In this document: positions 46,087 through 54,157 of the stretch, in pieces
Numbering within the stretch: the first letter of the stretch is position 1
Layout: each line of letters starts with the position of its first letter
Origin: Niveispirillum fermenti
Lineage (GTDB): Bacteria; Pseudomonadota; Alphaproteobacteria; Azospirillales; Azospirillaceae
Reading direction: 5' to 3'
DNA length: 64,000 nucleotides
Assembly (NCBI RefSeq): GCF_048066175.1
Contig: NZ_JBLTXA010000002.1
Span: 186,001-250,000 of the forward strand
Program-made: the position numbers and the translations under genes
Notes under the pieces: model-generated
What the model saw: the letters and a program-made list of their open reading frames with translations, nothing else
Databases searched by the model: none
What the model was told of the DNA's origin: nothing

Positions 46087-46866
46087 ATGCGCATTCCCGC
46101 CCTGCTGGCCCTGGCCGCCGCGTTGATCCTGTCCCCCGGTGCCGGGGCGGAAACCATCCGCGTCGGCGTTTCCGCCGGTCCGCATGCCCAGATCATGGAA
46201 AAGGTGAAGGAACAGGCCAGGGCTGACGGCCTGGACATCCGCATCCTGGAATTCAGCGACTATGTCGTGCCGAATGCCGCCCTGGACAGTGGCGACCTGG
46301 AGGCCAACAGCTTCCAGCACCAGCCCTATCTGGACAACCAGATCGCCGACCGGCGTTACAAGCTGGTGGCCGTCGGCCAGACCGTGACCTTTCCGCTCGG
46401 CCTGTTCTCCAGCAAGGTCAAATCATTGGACATGCTGCCCCGCCGGGCCCGGATCGCCATTCCCAACGACCCGACCAATGGCGGCCGCGCCCTGCTGCTG
46501 CTGGCCCGCGAAGGGCTGATCGGTCTTGATCCCAAGGTTGGATTAAAGGCAACCGTGCTGGACATCACCGACAATCCGCGGCGGCTGGACATCATCGAAC
46601 TGGACGCCGCACAATTGCCGCGCAGCCTGGGTGATGTGGATGCCGCCGCCATCAATGGCAATTACGCGCTGGAAGCCGGGCTGGACCCGATCCGCGATGC
46701 CATCGCACGCGAACCCGCCAACGGCCCCTATGCCAACATCATCGCCGTGCGGGAAGCCGACAAGGACAAGCCCTGGGTGAAGAAACTGGTCGCCGCCTAC
46801 CATTCCGAGCCCGTGAAGGCCTATATTGAGGAAACCTTCAAGGGGGCGCTGGTGCCGGCCTGGTAA
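46087..46866 (+). CDS. metQ: Methionine-binding periplasmic protein
   Basis: 259-aa NlpA/MetQ substrate-binding protein: IRVGVSAGPHAQIMEKV, NALDSGDLEANSFQHQPYLD-type segment (AALDSGDLEANSFQHQPYL) and RIAIPNDPTNGGRALLLL. The signal peptide ends SPGAGA with no lipobox Cys, so this MetQ is soluble in the periplasm, unlike the usual lipoprotein form. GAGGA precedes ATG 46087. Confidence 0.95.
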   Translation: MRIPALLALAAALILSPGAGAETIRVGVSAGPHAQIMEKVKEQARADGLDIRILEFSDYVVPNAALDSGDLEANSFQHQPYLDNQIADRRYKLVAVGQTVTFPLGLFSSKVKSLDMLPRRARIAIPNDPTNGGRALLLLAREGLIGLDPKVGLKATVLDITDNPRRLDIIELDAAQLPRSLGDVDAAAINGNYALEAGLDPIRDAIAREPANGPYANIIAVREADKDKPWVKKLVAAYHSEPVKAYIEETFKGALVPAW

Positions 46867-46872
46867 GGTGAC

Positions 46873-46906
46873 GTCCAGGGGAAAGGCCCTTGCCTTTCCC
46901 CTGGAC
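46873..46906. terminator. Perfect 14-bp hairpin between metQ and the lyase gene
   Basis: Arms GTCCAGGGGAAAGG (46873-46886) and its exact complement (46893-46906) around a 6-nt loop, 7 bp past metQ and just before the convergent lyase stop. No U-tract, but the place suits a bidirectional terminator. Confidence 0.75.
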
Positions 46907-46911
46907 CGGGA

Positions 46912-47850
46912 TCACACGCCCCAGGCGCCGCAGAAGCCTTTGGGCAGACCGGCATCGGGGGTGAAGCCGTACATTTCCGTATCCGGCAAGGCCTGCTTCA
47001 CCACATCGCGCACCGCCAGCAGCTTTTCCAGGTCGATCCCGGTGTCATAGCCCATGGCGGCCAGCATGAAGGCCAGATCTTCCGTCACGATATTGCCCGA
47101 CGCGCCCGGCGCGAACGGGCAGCCACCGATACCGCCCAGGGAGGCGTCCAGCGTCGTGATCCCTTCATCCAGGGCGGCCAGCGCATTGGCCAGGCCCAGG
47201 CCGCGCGTATTGTGCAGATGCACGCCGGAACAGGCATGATCGCCCACCACGCCACGCACCGCGCGGATCATGCGCTTCAATTGCGCCGGGTTGGCGTAGC
47301 CAGTGGTGTCGGACAGGCCGACCTCGTCACAGCCGGCCTTCATCAGCGCCTCGGCGATTTCCAGCACCTTGGCCTCCGGCACCACCCCTTCCAGGGTGCA
47401 GCCGAAAGCAGTCGACAGGCCGCCTTCGAATTTCGGGCGGTTTTCCGGCGGCTGCGCCTTGATCAGTGCCGCGATGGCCGCCGTCTCCTCCAGCATCTGC
47501 GCGTGCGTGCGCCGCACATTGCGCAGGCTGTGGGTTTCCGACACCGACAGCGGGATGGTGATCTTATGGGCACCGGCCGCCACGGCGGCTTCCGCGCCGC
47601 GCAGGTTGGGCACCAGCACCGCCACGGTCAGGCCGGGGATGGTCCGGGCATAGGCCACGATCTCCGCCGTGTCGGCAAGCTGCGGCAGGATCTTGGCCGG
47701 CACGAAGGAGCCAACCTCGATCTCCCGCACCCCTGCCGCCGCTTCCGCCGCGATCCAGGCCTTCTTGGCTGCCGTCGGCATGATCGGGCTGATGCTCTGC
47801 AGCCCGTCGCGGGGACCGACCTCGGAAATCTCGATGAATGTGCCCGCCAT
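46912..47850 (-). CDS. HMG-CoA lyase-family enzyme, candidate (R)-citramalyl-CoA lyase
   Basis: 312-aa DRE-TIM metallolyase. EVGPRDGLQSI (catalytic Arg-Asp), VREIEVGSFVPAK, DEVGLSDTTGYANP, metal His pair in VHLHNTRGLGLAN, and the signature GIGGCPFAPGASGN with catalytic Cys. The fold cleaves 3-hydroxy-3-methyl acyl-CoAs into acetyl-CoA plus a keto acid. Neighbours (class III CoA-transferase, LeuCD-like isomerase) do not fit leucine degradation, where HMG-CoA is already a thioester, but do fit (R)-citramalyl-CoA giving acetyl-CoA and pyruvate. The citramalyl role is inference; family is sure. Confidence 0.9.
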   Translation of the reverse strand: MAGTFIEISEVGPRDGLQSISPIMPTAAKKAWIAAEAAAGVREIEVGSFVPAKILPQLADTAEIVAYARTIPGLTVAVLVPNLRGAEAAVAAGAHKITIPLSVSETHSLRNVRRTHAQMLEETAAIAALIKAQPPENRPKFEGGLSTAFGCTLEGVVPEAKVLEIAEALMKAGCDEVGLSDTTGYANPAQLKRMIRAVRGVVGDHACSGVHLHNTRGLGLANALAALDEGITTLDASLGGIGGCPFAPGASGNIVTEDLAFMLAAMGYDTGIDLEKLLAVRDVVKQALPDTEMYGFTPDAGLPKGFCGAWGV

Positions 47851-47852
47851 GA

Positions 47853-49061
47853 TCAACCCTCCGCCTGCACGATGATGCCCCGCGCCGTCAGATCGGCGAT
47901 CCGGTCGCTGCCATAGCCCAGTTCGGCCAGGACTTCGGTTGAATGTTCACCCGGCTTGGCCAGATCACGCACCAGGGCCGGGCGCTGGCCATCCAGTTCC
48001 ACCGGCAGGGCCGGCAGGCGGATCGGGCGGTCATCGCCCGGCAGGTGCATATCCAGCAGGCCGCCGGATGCCGCCAGATGCGGGTCTTCGAACAGATCTT
48101 CCGGCCGGTTGATGGGGGCGAACGGCAGTCCGATCTCCTCCAACCGGGCCAGCAGCTCTTCCTTGGTAAAGGTCTTGAACAGTTCCTGCACGCGCGGGAT
48201 GATGCGGTCGCGCGCCTGTACACGGCCATTATTCTTGGCCAGTGTCTCGTCAGCGGCGAAATCATCCAGGCCGAACGCCTTGCAGAAGCCGACCCACTGA
48301 CCATCGGTGACGACACCGGCAAAGACCGTCTGCTCGTCCTTGGTCTGGAACTGGTCATAGATGGCCCAGGCGGAGATGCGCACCGGCATGGGGCGGGCCG
48401 CCGTGCCCGTCACCACATATTGCGCCATATGCTGACCGACCAGGAACACGCAATTCTCGAACAAAGCCGACTTGACTGTCTGGCCACGGCCCAGCGTGCC
48501 GCGCTGGATCAGGGCTGCCAGCACGCCGATCACACCGAACAGCCCGCCGATCACGTCGATCACCGAGGCGCCGGCACGCAAGGGGCGGCCCGGCGGGCCG
48601 GTCATATAGGCAAGCCCGCCCATCATCTGCGCCACCTCGTCCAAGGCTGCGCGATGTTCGTAGGGGCCGGACAGGAAACCCTTGGCCGAGCAATAAACCA
48701 GGCCGGGATTACGCGCCTTCAGCGCTTCCTCGCCAAAGCCCAGGGCCTCCATGGCGCCGGGGCGGAAATTCTCGATCAGGACATCTGCCTTGTCGATCAG
48801 TTCCAGGGCGATGGCTTTGCCTTCCGGTGATTTCAGGTCAATCGACAGGCTGCGCTTGTTGCGGCCATACATGGGGAAATAGCCGGCACCCGATCCCAGC
48901 AGGCGGCGGGTATTGTCGCCGCCGATCGGTTCCACCTTGATGACATCGGCGCCCAGGTCACCCAGCACCATGCCGACCGTGGGGCCCATCACCATATGGG
49001 TGAATTCAATGACTTTCAGCCCGGCCAGCGGCAGGGGGGCGGCATTATCATTCTGCGACAT
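47853..49061 (-). CDS. CaiB/BaiF class III acyl-CoA transferase
   Basis: 402-aa CoA-transferase with LAGLKVIEFTHMVMGP, LGADVIKVEPIGGDNTR, NKRSLSIDLKSPEG, FRPGAMEALGFGEE and the active-site Asp in RAALDEVAQMMGG (about residue 141). It moves CoA from a donor such as succinyl-CoA to a free carboxylate. Ends 2 bp before the lyase start and begins 25 bp after the leuD-like stop, so it should supply the CoA ester used by the lyase; (R)-citramalate is the predicted acceptor. Confidence 0.92.
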   Translation of the reverse strand: MSQNDNAAPLPLAGLKVIEFTHMVMGPTVGMVLGDLGADVIKVEPIGGDNTRRLLGSGAGYFPMYGRNKRSLSIDLKSPEGKAIALELIDKADVLIENFRPGAMEALGFGEEALKARNPGLVYCSAKGFLSGPYEHRAALDEVAQMMGGLAYMTGPPGRPLRAGASVIDVIGGLFGVIGVLAALIQRGTLGRGQTVKSALFENCVFLVGQHMAQYVVTGTAARPMPVRISAWAIYDQFQTKDEQTVFAGVVTDGQWVGFCKAFGLDDFAADETLAKNNGRVQARDRIIPRVQELFKTFTKEELLARLEEIGLPFAPINRPEDLFEDPHLAASGGLLDMHLPGDDRPIRLPALPVELDGQRPALVRDLAKPGEHSTEVLAELGYGSDRIADLTARGIIVQAEG

Positions 49062-49086
49062 GGCGCAACCTCGGCAATCGGATGGT

Positions 49087-49695
49087 TCAGAAAAAAAGCC
49101 ACGGATGGCGCGCGCGATAGGCGCCTTCGAATGACTGGATGGTGGGCAGGCGCTTCAGGGTGACGCCGATGGCGTCCAGCCCTTCCAGCAGCATTTCCTT
49201 GTCGGCCGGCGGGATGGTGAAGGGCAGTTCCGTCCCGTCCGGCGTGCGCACGGTCTGCGCCGCCAGATCAATGGTCAGGATCTGCGGGTCTGCTTGTTCC
49301 ACCAATGCGACGATCGACGGTTCCGGCAGGACCAGCGGCAGGATGCCGTTGCGTACACAATTACCCTGGAAAATGGCGCCGAAACTGGGGGCGATGACGC
49401 AGCGCACGCCATAATCCTGCAGGGCCCAGACCGCATGTTCACGCGAGGAGCCGCAGCCGAAATTGGGCCCGCCCATCAGGATGGGGGCCTTGCGGTAGGG
49501 CTGGCGGTTCAGCACGAAATCCGGATTTTCCACACGGGCGGCCACATCGCTGTAGCGCCAGTCGGCGAACATGCCCTCCCCCAGCCCTTCCTTCGACACG
49601 CGCTTCATCTCCCGCGAGGGAATAATGGCGTCGGTGTCGATATTGGCGCGGAACAGGGGGGCGGCAACGCCGGTCAGTCGGGTGAATTTTTCCAT
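49087..49695 (-). CDS. LeuD-like small subunit of an isopropylmalate-isomerase-type hydro-lyase
   Basis: 202-aa swivelling domain: NIDTDAIIPSREMKRV, GPNFGCGSSREHAVWALQDYG and FQGNCVRNGILPL. It pairs with the large subunit encoded 3 bp upstream. LeuCD-type enzymes interconvert isopropylmalates and also hydrate citraconate to (R)-citramalate. The absence of leuB and the presence of CoA-transferase and lyase genes point to a catabolic paralogue rather than leucine synthesis. Confidence 0.92.
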   Translation of the reverse strand: MEKFTRLTGVAAPLFRANIDTDAIIPSREMKRVSKEGLGEGMFADWRYSDVAARVENPDFVLNRQPYRKAPILMGGPNFGCGSSREHAVWALQDYGVRCVIAPSFGAIFQGNCVRNGILPLVLPEPSIVALVEQADPQILTIDLAAQTVRTPDGTELPFTIPPADKEMLLEGLDAIGVTLKRLPTIQSFEGAYRARHPWLFF

Positions 49696-49698
49696 GGC

Positions 49699-51108
49699 TC
49701 AAGCCTCCCCCAGGCGACGCGGATCGGCGATATGGCCGGCAATGGCGGATGCCGCCACCGTCACGGGGCTGGCCAGATGCGACCGGGTCCCCGGCCCCTG
49801 CCGGTTTTCGAAATTGCGGTTGGTGGATGTCACCACCCGTTCGCCCTTGCCGAAATGCTCCCCACCAGCAAAGAAGCACATGGAACAGCCGCTTTCCCGC
49901 CATTCAAAGCCGGCTTCCTGGAACAGAAGGTGCAGGCCCTCGGCCTCCGCCGCCGCCTTCACCTGCATGGAGCCGGGAACGCAAATGGCGCGCACGCCCT
50001 TGGCCACCTTGCGCCCCTTCAGGATCGCGGCGGCGGCGCGCAGGTCGGACAGGCGGCTGTTGGTGCAGCTTCCGATAAAGGCGCCGTCGATGGGCAGGCC
50101 GATCAGACTGTCACCGGGGGCAAGGCCCATATATTCCAGCGCCCGGCGCTGGGCCTGGGCGGCCACGGGATCGGCGATGCCTGCCGGGTCCGGCACCTGG
50201 CCCGTCACCGGCACGGCATGTTGCGGGCTGGTGCCCCAGGTGACGGTGGGCGCGATATCAGCGCAATCGACCCGGATTTCCTTGTCGAAAACGGCATCCG
50301 CGTCACTGGTCAGGCTCTGCCAGTCGGCCGCCGCCTGTTCCCACAAATCGCCCGCAGGTGCGAAGGGCCGGCCCTTCACCCAGTCGATGGTCTTGGCATC
50401 CGGCGCCACCAGCCCGGTCCAGGCGGCGAATTCCACCGCCATGTTGCACAGGGTCATGCGCGCTTCCACCGACAGGGCTTCCACCGCCGGACCGGCAAAT
50501 TCAATGGCATAGCCGGAACCACCACCGGCCCCATGGGAAGCGATCAGGTGCAGGATCATGTCCTTCGCGCCGACGCCCGCCGGCAAGGCCCCCTCAAACC
50601 ATACCCGCATGGTGCGGGGCCGTTTGACCACCAGTGTCTGTGTCGCCAGCGCGTGCGCCGCCTCGGTAGAGCCAATTCCCCAGGCCAGCGCGCCCAGCCC
50701 GCCCTGGGTGCAGGTATGGCTATCCGGGCAGACCAGCGTGGCACCCGGCAGGGCGATGCCCTGTTCCGGTGACACGACATGCACAATGCCCTGGCGATTA
50801 TCGCCAATATCGAAGATGCGGATGCCGGCTTCCGTCGCCGCCTCCCGCGTTTCCCGGATGAAGGCGATGCCACCGGGCATTGTCGTCTCGTCCCCCCTAC
50901 CAGGGAACGTATCGACAATATGGTCCATGCAGACGAATGCCCGGTCGGGATGGCGCACGGGCCGCCCCTGCTCCTTCAGGCCCTTCAGGGCCATCGACCC
51001 CGTGCGCTCGTGCAGCAGCACACGATCGATATAAAGCAGGTCCGTCCCGTCGCCCAGATCGGCGACACAGTGGCGGTCCCACAATTTCTCGATCAGCGAT
51101 TGCCCCAT
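49699..51108 (-). CDS. LeuC-like large subunit of an isopropylmalate-isomerase-type hydro-lyase
   Basis: 469-aa aconitase-family subunit. Cluster ligands are the Cys in FIGSCTNSRLSDLR and the pair in SGCSMC; CPDSHTCTQGGLGALAWGIGSTE and NMAVEFAAWTG are typical. After SGCSMC canonical LeuC reads LAMNPD, whereas here it is FFAGGEHFGKGERVV, which may alter specificity. First gene of a four-gene minus-strand operon (leuC-like, leuD-like, CoA-transferase, lyase); a 9-bp inverted repeat lies 68 bp upstream. Confidence 0.92.
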   Translation of the reverse strand: MGQSLIEKLWDRHCVADLGDGTDLLYIDRVLLHERTGSMALKGLKEQGRPVRHPDRAFVCMDHIVDTFPGRGDETTMPGGIAFIRETREAATEAGIRIFDIGDNRQGIVHVVSPEQGIALPGATLVCPDSHTCTQGGLGALAWGIGSTEAAHALATQTLVVKRPRTMRVWFEGALPAGVGAKDMILHLIASHGAGGGSGYAIEFAGPAVEALSVEARMTLCNMAVEFAAWTGLVAPDAKTIDWVKGRPFAPAGDLWEQAAADWQSLTSDADAVFDKEIRVDCADIAPTVTWGTSPQHAVPVTGQVPDPAGIADPVAAQAQRRALEYMGLAPGDSLIGLPIDGAFIGSCTNSRLSDLRAAAAILKGRKVAKGVRAICVPGSMQVKAAAEAEGLHLLFQEAGFEWRESGCSMCFFAGGEHFGKGERVVTSTNRNFENRQGPGTRSHLASPVTVAASAIAGHIADPRRLGEA

Positions 51109-51175
51109 ACCCGTTCCCCTTGAACTGCCAACCGGCGGATCGATCCCGCCGTGGGATGATCCCCTTGCGACTTTA

Positions 51176-51217
51176 TAATGACCTTAAAGCATATAATGAT
51201 CTATTGTTAGGTCATTA
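51176..51217. promoter_or_regulatory. Inverted repeat TAATGACCT-N24-AGGTCATTA before the leuC-like operon
   Basis: Perfect 9-bp arms (51176-51184, 51209-51217) around an AT-rich 24-nt spacer, in the only AT-rich part of the gap between the aldehyde dehydrogenase and leuC-like genes. Probable operator overlapping the operon promoter. Confidence 0.5.
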
Positions 51218-51245
51218 ATACAACAACCATGATTTGTCACGTTCT

Positions 51246-52658
51246 TCAAGTCTCTTCCGCGAAGGCCGACAGCGGCAGCGGGCGGCCCGTCTGGGCAATC
51301 AGGGCCTGACGACGGAAGAAGCGGGTATAGCCATCAAGGCCCATGCGCGACGGCCCCAGGCCGCTCTCCCGAAAGCTCTGCTTGGGAGCCTCATGGAAAA
51401 GCGCGGTCAGGGCGGCATCGTTCAGGCTGACGGCACCGGCCACCAGACGGCGGGCCAACGCCGCCGCCCGGTCCAGGTCGCCCGCGAAAACCGCAGCCGA
51501 CAGGCCATATTGGCCATCATTGGCCAGGGTGATGGCCTCCTCTTCACTGTCGAACGGCATGACGGGCAGCAGCGGGCCGAAGGTTTCCTCCCGCATCACG
51601 GCCATGTCGTGCGTGACATCGACAAGGATGGTGGGCCGCAACCACAGCCCGCCATGATCTTCCACTACCCCGCCGCTCAGCACGCGCGCGCCCTGATCGA
51701 CGGCATCACGGATCTGATGCTCCAGTATCTCCGCCTGACGGGCAAAAATGATGGGCCCCAGTTCCCCCTTGGCACTGCCGGGTACGTTCAGGCGCACCGC
51801 TTCCGCCTGTTCCACCAGCCGACTCAGGAAATCGGCATAGAGCGGCCGGGCGACATAGATGCGTTCGATCGACTGGCAGGCCTGACCCGTGGCCAGCACC
51901 GATCCCCGCAGGGCCGCCGTGACGGCGGCGTCCAGGTCCGCGTCCGCCAGCACGATCAGCGGGTCCTTGCCCCCCAGTTCCAGGAAGCTGGGGATCAGGC
52001 GGCCGGCCGCCTGCATCGCCACCTTGCGGCCCGTGCTGACGGACCCGGTGAAGCAGACGCAATCCACGGCATCGACCAGCGCCTGCCCCGTGCCCCCGCC
52101 GCCCAGCACCAGGGCCAGCACATCGCCCAGCCCGGCAGCGGCCACGGCATCGGCCAGCGGGCGGGCAAAGCGCGGCGTCACTTCCGACGGCTTGATCAGC
52201 ACCGCACTGCCGGCCAGCAACGCCGGAATGGCGTCGATCAGCGACAGGGTCAGGGGAAAATTCCAGGGACTGATCACCCCGACCAGATCATAGGGCACCC
52301 AGTTGGGCGCATGCCGGATGGCAGGATTGGCGCGGCCCTGCACCCAGCCTTCGGGCAACAGGCCGGGCGTGGCGGCGATCCAGCCCCCGATGGCGCCCCG
52401 CACACCGTCCAGTTCCATGCGCGCAATGCGCTGCCGGCCGGTATCGGTCGCCAGCGCCGCGACAATGGCCTGTCCATGATCACCCAGGGCCGTGGCGAAG
52501 CGGGCCAGGGCCGCGGCGCGCCCTTCCAGCCCCAGCGCGCGCCATTGCAGCTGGCCCGCGCGCAGGTGCGCGGCAACGGCCATCACGGTTGCCGTATCGG
52601 CGCCATCGATATGATCATCGACCTTCCCCGTGCGGGGATTGCGGACCGGAATTTCCAT
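51246..52658 (-). CDS. NAD(P)-dependent aldehyde dehydrogenase
   Basis: 470-aa class-3-like aldehyde dehydrogenase. Landmarks: VISPWNFPLTLSLID, LIKPSEVTPRFA, CFTGSVSTGRKVA, catalytic Glu in FLELGGKDPLIVL, catalytic Cys in LATGQACQSIERIYV and REETFGPLLPVMPF. Substrate not evident. It is monocistronic and divergent from the nitrilase-like gene; it could produce the carboxylate fed to the adjacent CoA-transferase operon, but that is speculation. Confidence 0.94.
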   Translation of the reverse strand: MEIPVRNPRTGKVDDHIDGADTATVMAVAAHLRAGQLQWRALGLEGRAAALARFATALGDHGQAIVAALATDTGRQRIARMELDGVRGAIGGWIAATPGLLPEGWVQGRANPAIRHAPNWVPYDLVGVISPWNFPLTLSLIDAIPALLAGSAVLIKPSEVTPRFARPLADAVAAAGLGDVLALVLGGGGTGQALVDAVDCVCFTGSVSTGRKVAMQAAGRLIPSFLELGGKDPLIVLADADLDAAVTAALRGSVLATGQACQSIERIYVARPLYADFLSRLVEQAEAVRLNVPGSAKGELGPIIFARQAEILEHQIRDAVDQGARVLSGGVVEDHGGLWLRPTILVDVTHDMAVMREETFGPLLPVMPFDSEEEAITLANDGQYGLSAAVFAGDLDRAAALARRLVAGAVSLNDAALTALFHEAPKQSFRESGLGPSRMGLDGYTRFFRRQALIAQTGRPLPLSAFAEET

Positions 52659-52677
52659 GGCGCCCCTCCTGCTCTAT

Positions 52678-52695
52678 TGATATAAAGTTATATCA
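52678..52695. promoter_or_regulatory. 18-bp palindrome TGATATAAAGTTATATCA
   Basis: Perfect 8-bp arms around AG, 20 bp upstream of the aldehyde dehydrogenase start and 79 bp before the divergent nitrilase-like gene. Placed to control both directions; the cognate regulator is not in the window. Confidence 0.55.
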
Positions 52696-52773
52696 TTGGA
52701 AATTACGCCACGATAGACATATCGCGCAATGCCCGGCCATGCAGTCGGGGCCATGCCGACCAAGGAGATGCCG

Positions 52774-53826
52774 ATGACATCCACCCCTGCCGCCTACATG
52801 GCCCTTGCCCTGCAGGTGACCTGTCAGGCCGTGAACAATTGCCCCGACAAGGCGACGGCCCGGACACGGATGCTGGCCAGCATCGCGCGCATCCGGGCAC
52901 AGGTGATCGCGTCGAAGCGGTTCATCGGTCCCGATGTGCGGCTGGTGGTGCTGCCGGAATATTTCCTGACGGGCTTTCCCATGGGGGAAAGCCCGGCCGA
53001 ATGGGCGGACAAGGCGGCGCTGGACCTGGACGGGCCGGAATATGCGGCATTGGGGGAGTTGGCGCGGGCGGCAGACAGCTTCATCGCCGGCAACGCCTAT
53101 GAGCGCGATCCGCATTTTCCCGGTCTCTATTTCCAGGCCAGTTTCGTGGTGGCGCCCGATGGCCGCGTCATCCTGCGCTATCGCCGTCTGATCTCCATGT
53201 TCGCGCCCAGCCCCTACGATGTCTGGGACCGGTATATCGATGTCTATGGCATCGACGCCGTCTTCCCTGTGGCGGATACGGAGATCGGGCGGCTGTCGGC
53301 CATCGCGTCGGAAGAGATCCTGTATCCGGAGATCGCCCGGGCGCATGCCCTGCGCGGCGCTGAGATTTTCGTGCATTCATCCTCCGAGGTGGCAAGCCCC
53401 CTGCCCACGCCGAAGAACGTGGCCAAGCAGGCCCGCGCCATCGAGAACCTTGCCTATGTGGTGTCGGCCAACTCGGCAGGCATTGCGGATATCGCCATCC
53501 CCGCCGCCTCCACCGATGCCGGTTCCAAGATCATCGATTTCCGCGGGCAGGTGCTGGCCGAAACCGGATATGGTGAAAGCATGACCGCCAACGCCACCAT
53601 CGACCTGGGCGCCCTGCGTGCCTGGCGGCGGCGTCCCGGCATGGGGAACATGCCGGCCCGCCTGCCCCTTCCCCTGTTCGCGCAAGCCTATGCCGGCGCC
53701 CAGGCGCAATTGCGCAACGGCATGATCGGGCCGGACGGACAGGTGATCCCACCGGCCGGCCCCGCCTTCTACCGCGAGCGGCAAGCGCGGGTCATCGATG
53801 CACTGGACAAGGCGGGGATCATCTGA
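52774..53826 (+). CDS. Nitrilase-superfamily protein with substituted catalytic residues
   Basis: 350-aa C-N hydrolase-fold protein. The catalytic Glu is present (Glu62 in LVVLPEYFLTGFP), but the Lys position reads Arg (ILRYRRLISMF, Arg138) and the Cys position reads Ser (IASEEILYPEIARA, Ser179, aligned with ICYD-x-x-FPE of active members). Amide or nitrile hydrolysis by the usual Cys thioester is therefore not expected; it may be a pseudoenzyme or use Ser. Start ATG 52774 is set by AAGGAG 6 nt upstream; ATG 52729 and 52753 are also in frame. Divergent from the aldehyde dehydrogenase. Confidence 0.88.
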   Translation: MTSTPAAYMALALQVTCQAVNNCPDKATARTRMLASIARIRAQVIASKRFIGPDVRLVVLPEYFLTGFPMGESPAEWADKAALDLDGPEYAALGELARAADSFIAGNAYERDPHFPGLYFQASFVVAPDGRVILRYRRLISMFAPSPYDVWDRYIDVYGIDAVFPVADTEIGRLSAIASEEILYPEIARAHALRGAEIFVHSSSEVASPLPTPKNVAKQARAIENLAYVVSANSAGIADIAIPAASTDAGSKIIDFRGQVLAETGYGESMTANATIDLGALRAWRRRPGMGNMPARLPLPLFAQAYAGAQAQLRNGMIGPDGQVIPPAGPAFYRERQARVIDALDKAGII

Positions 53827-53848
53827 GATTGGCGGGTGGGCAGCGTGA

Positions 53849-54157
53849 TCAGCCCACCCAGTCCCCCTCCACGGCCAGCACGCGCACAGTGGCCAGCCCC
53901 TGGCGCGCCTGCTTCAGCACGGCATAGTCGGGGCTGTCCCAGAACCGGCGCAGGGACGCCATGTCGGGCCAGCGGCTGACCAGGGTGACGGCACCATCAT
54001 GGGCATCGCCCTCCAGCGCCACGGCTGGCCCCTTGCCGCGCAGAACATATTCGCCGCCATGACGGGCCACCAGTTCGGCGGCGGCCTTGGCATAGACGGC
54101 CACGAACCCTTCCCGGTCATGGATATGGGCGGTGATGATCATATAGGCAGGCATCAT
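53849..54157 (-). CDS. DUF1330-family protein
   Basis: 102-aa ferredoxin-fold (dimeric alpha/beta barrel) protein: AYMIITAHIHDREGFVAVYAK, GGEYVLRGKG and ALEGD, then FWDSPDYAVLKQ. Function of the family is unknown. It overlaps the MFS transporter stop (ATGA) and is the last gene of that pair. Confidence 0.9.
   Translation of the reverse strand: MMPAYMIITAHIHDREGFVAVYAKAAAELVARHGGEYVLRGKGPAVALEGDAHDGAVTLVSRWPDMASLRRFWDSPDYAVLKQARQGLATVRVLAVEGDWVG

Noticed and set aside
46912..47850. Leucine-degradation HMG-CoA lyase
   Set aside because: No methylcrotonyl-CoA carboxylase, isovaleryl-CoA dehydrogenase or methylglutaconyl hydratase gene nearby; a CoA-transferase partner argues for a free acid substrate. 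Kept as an alternative only.
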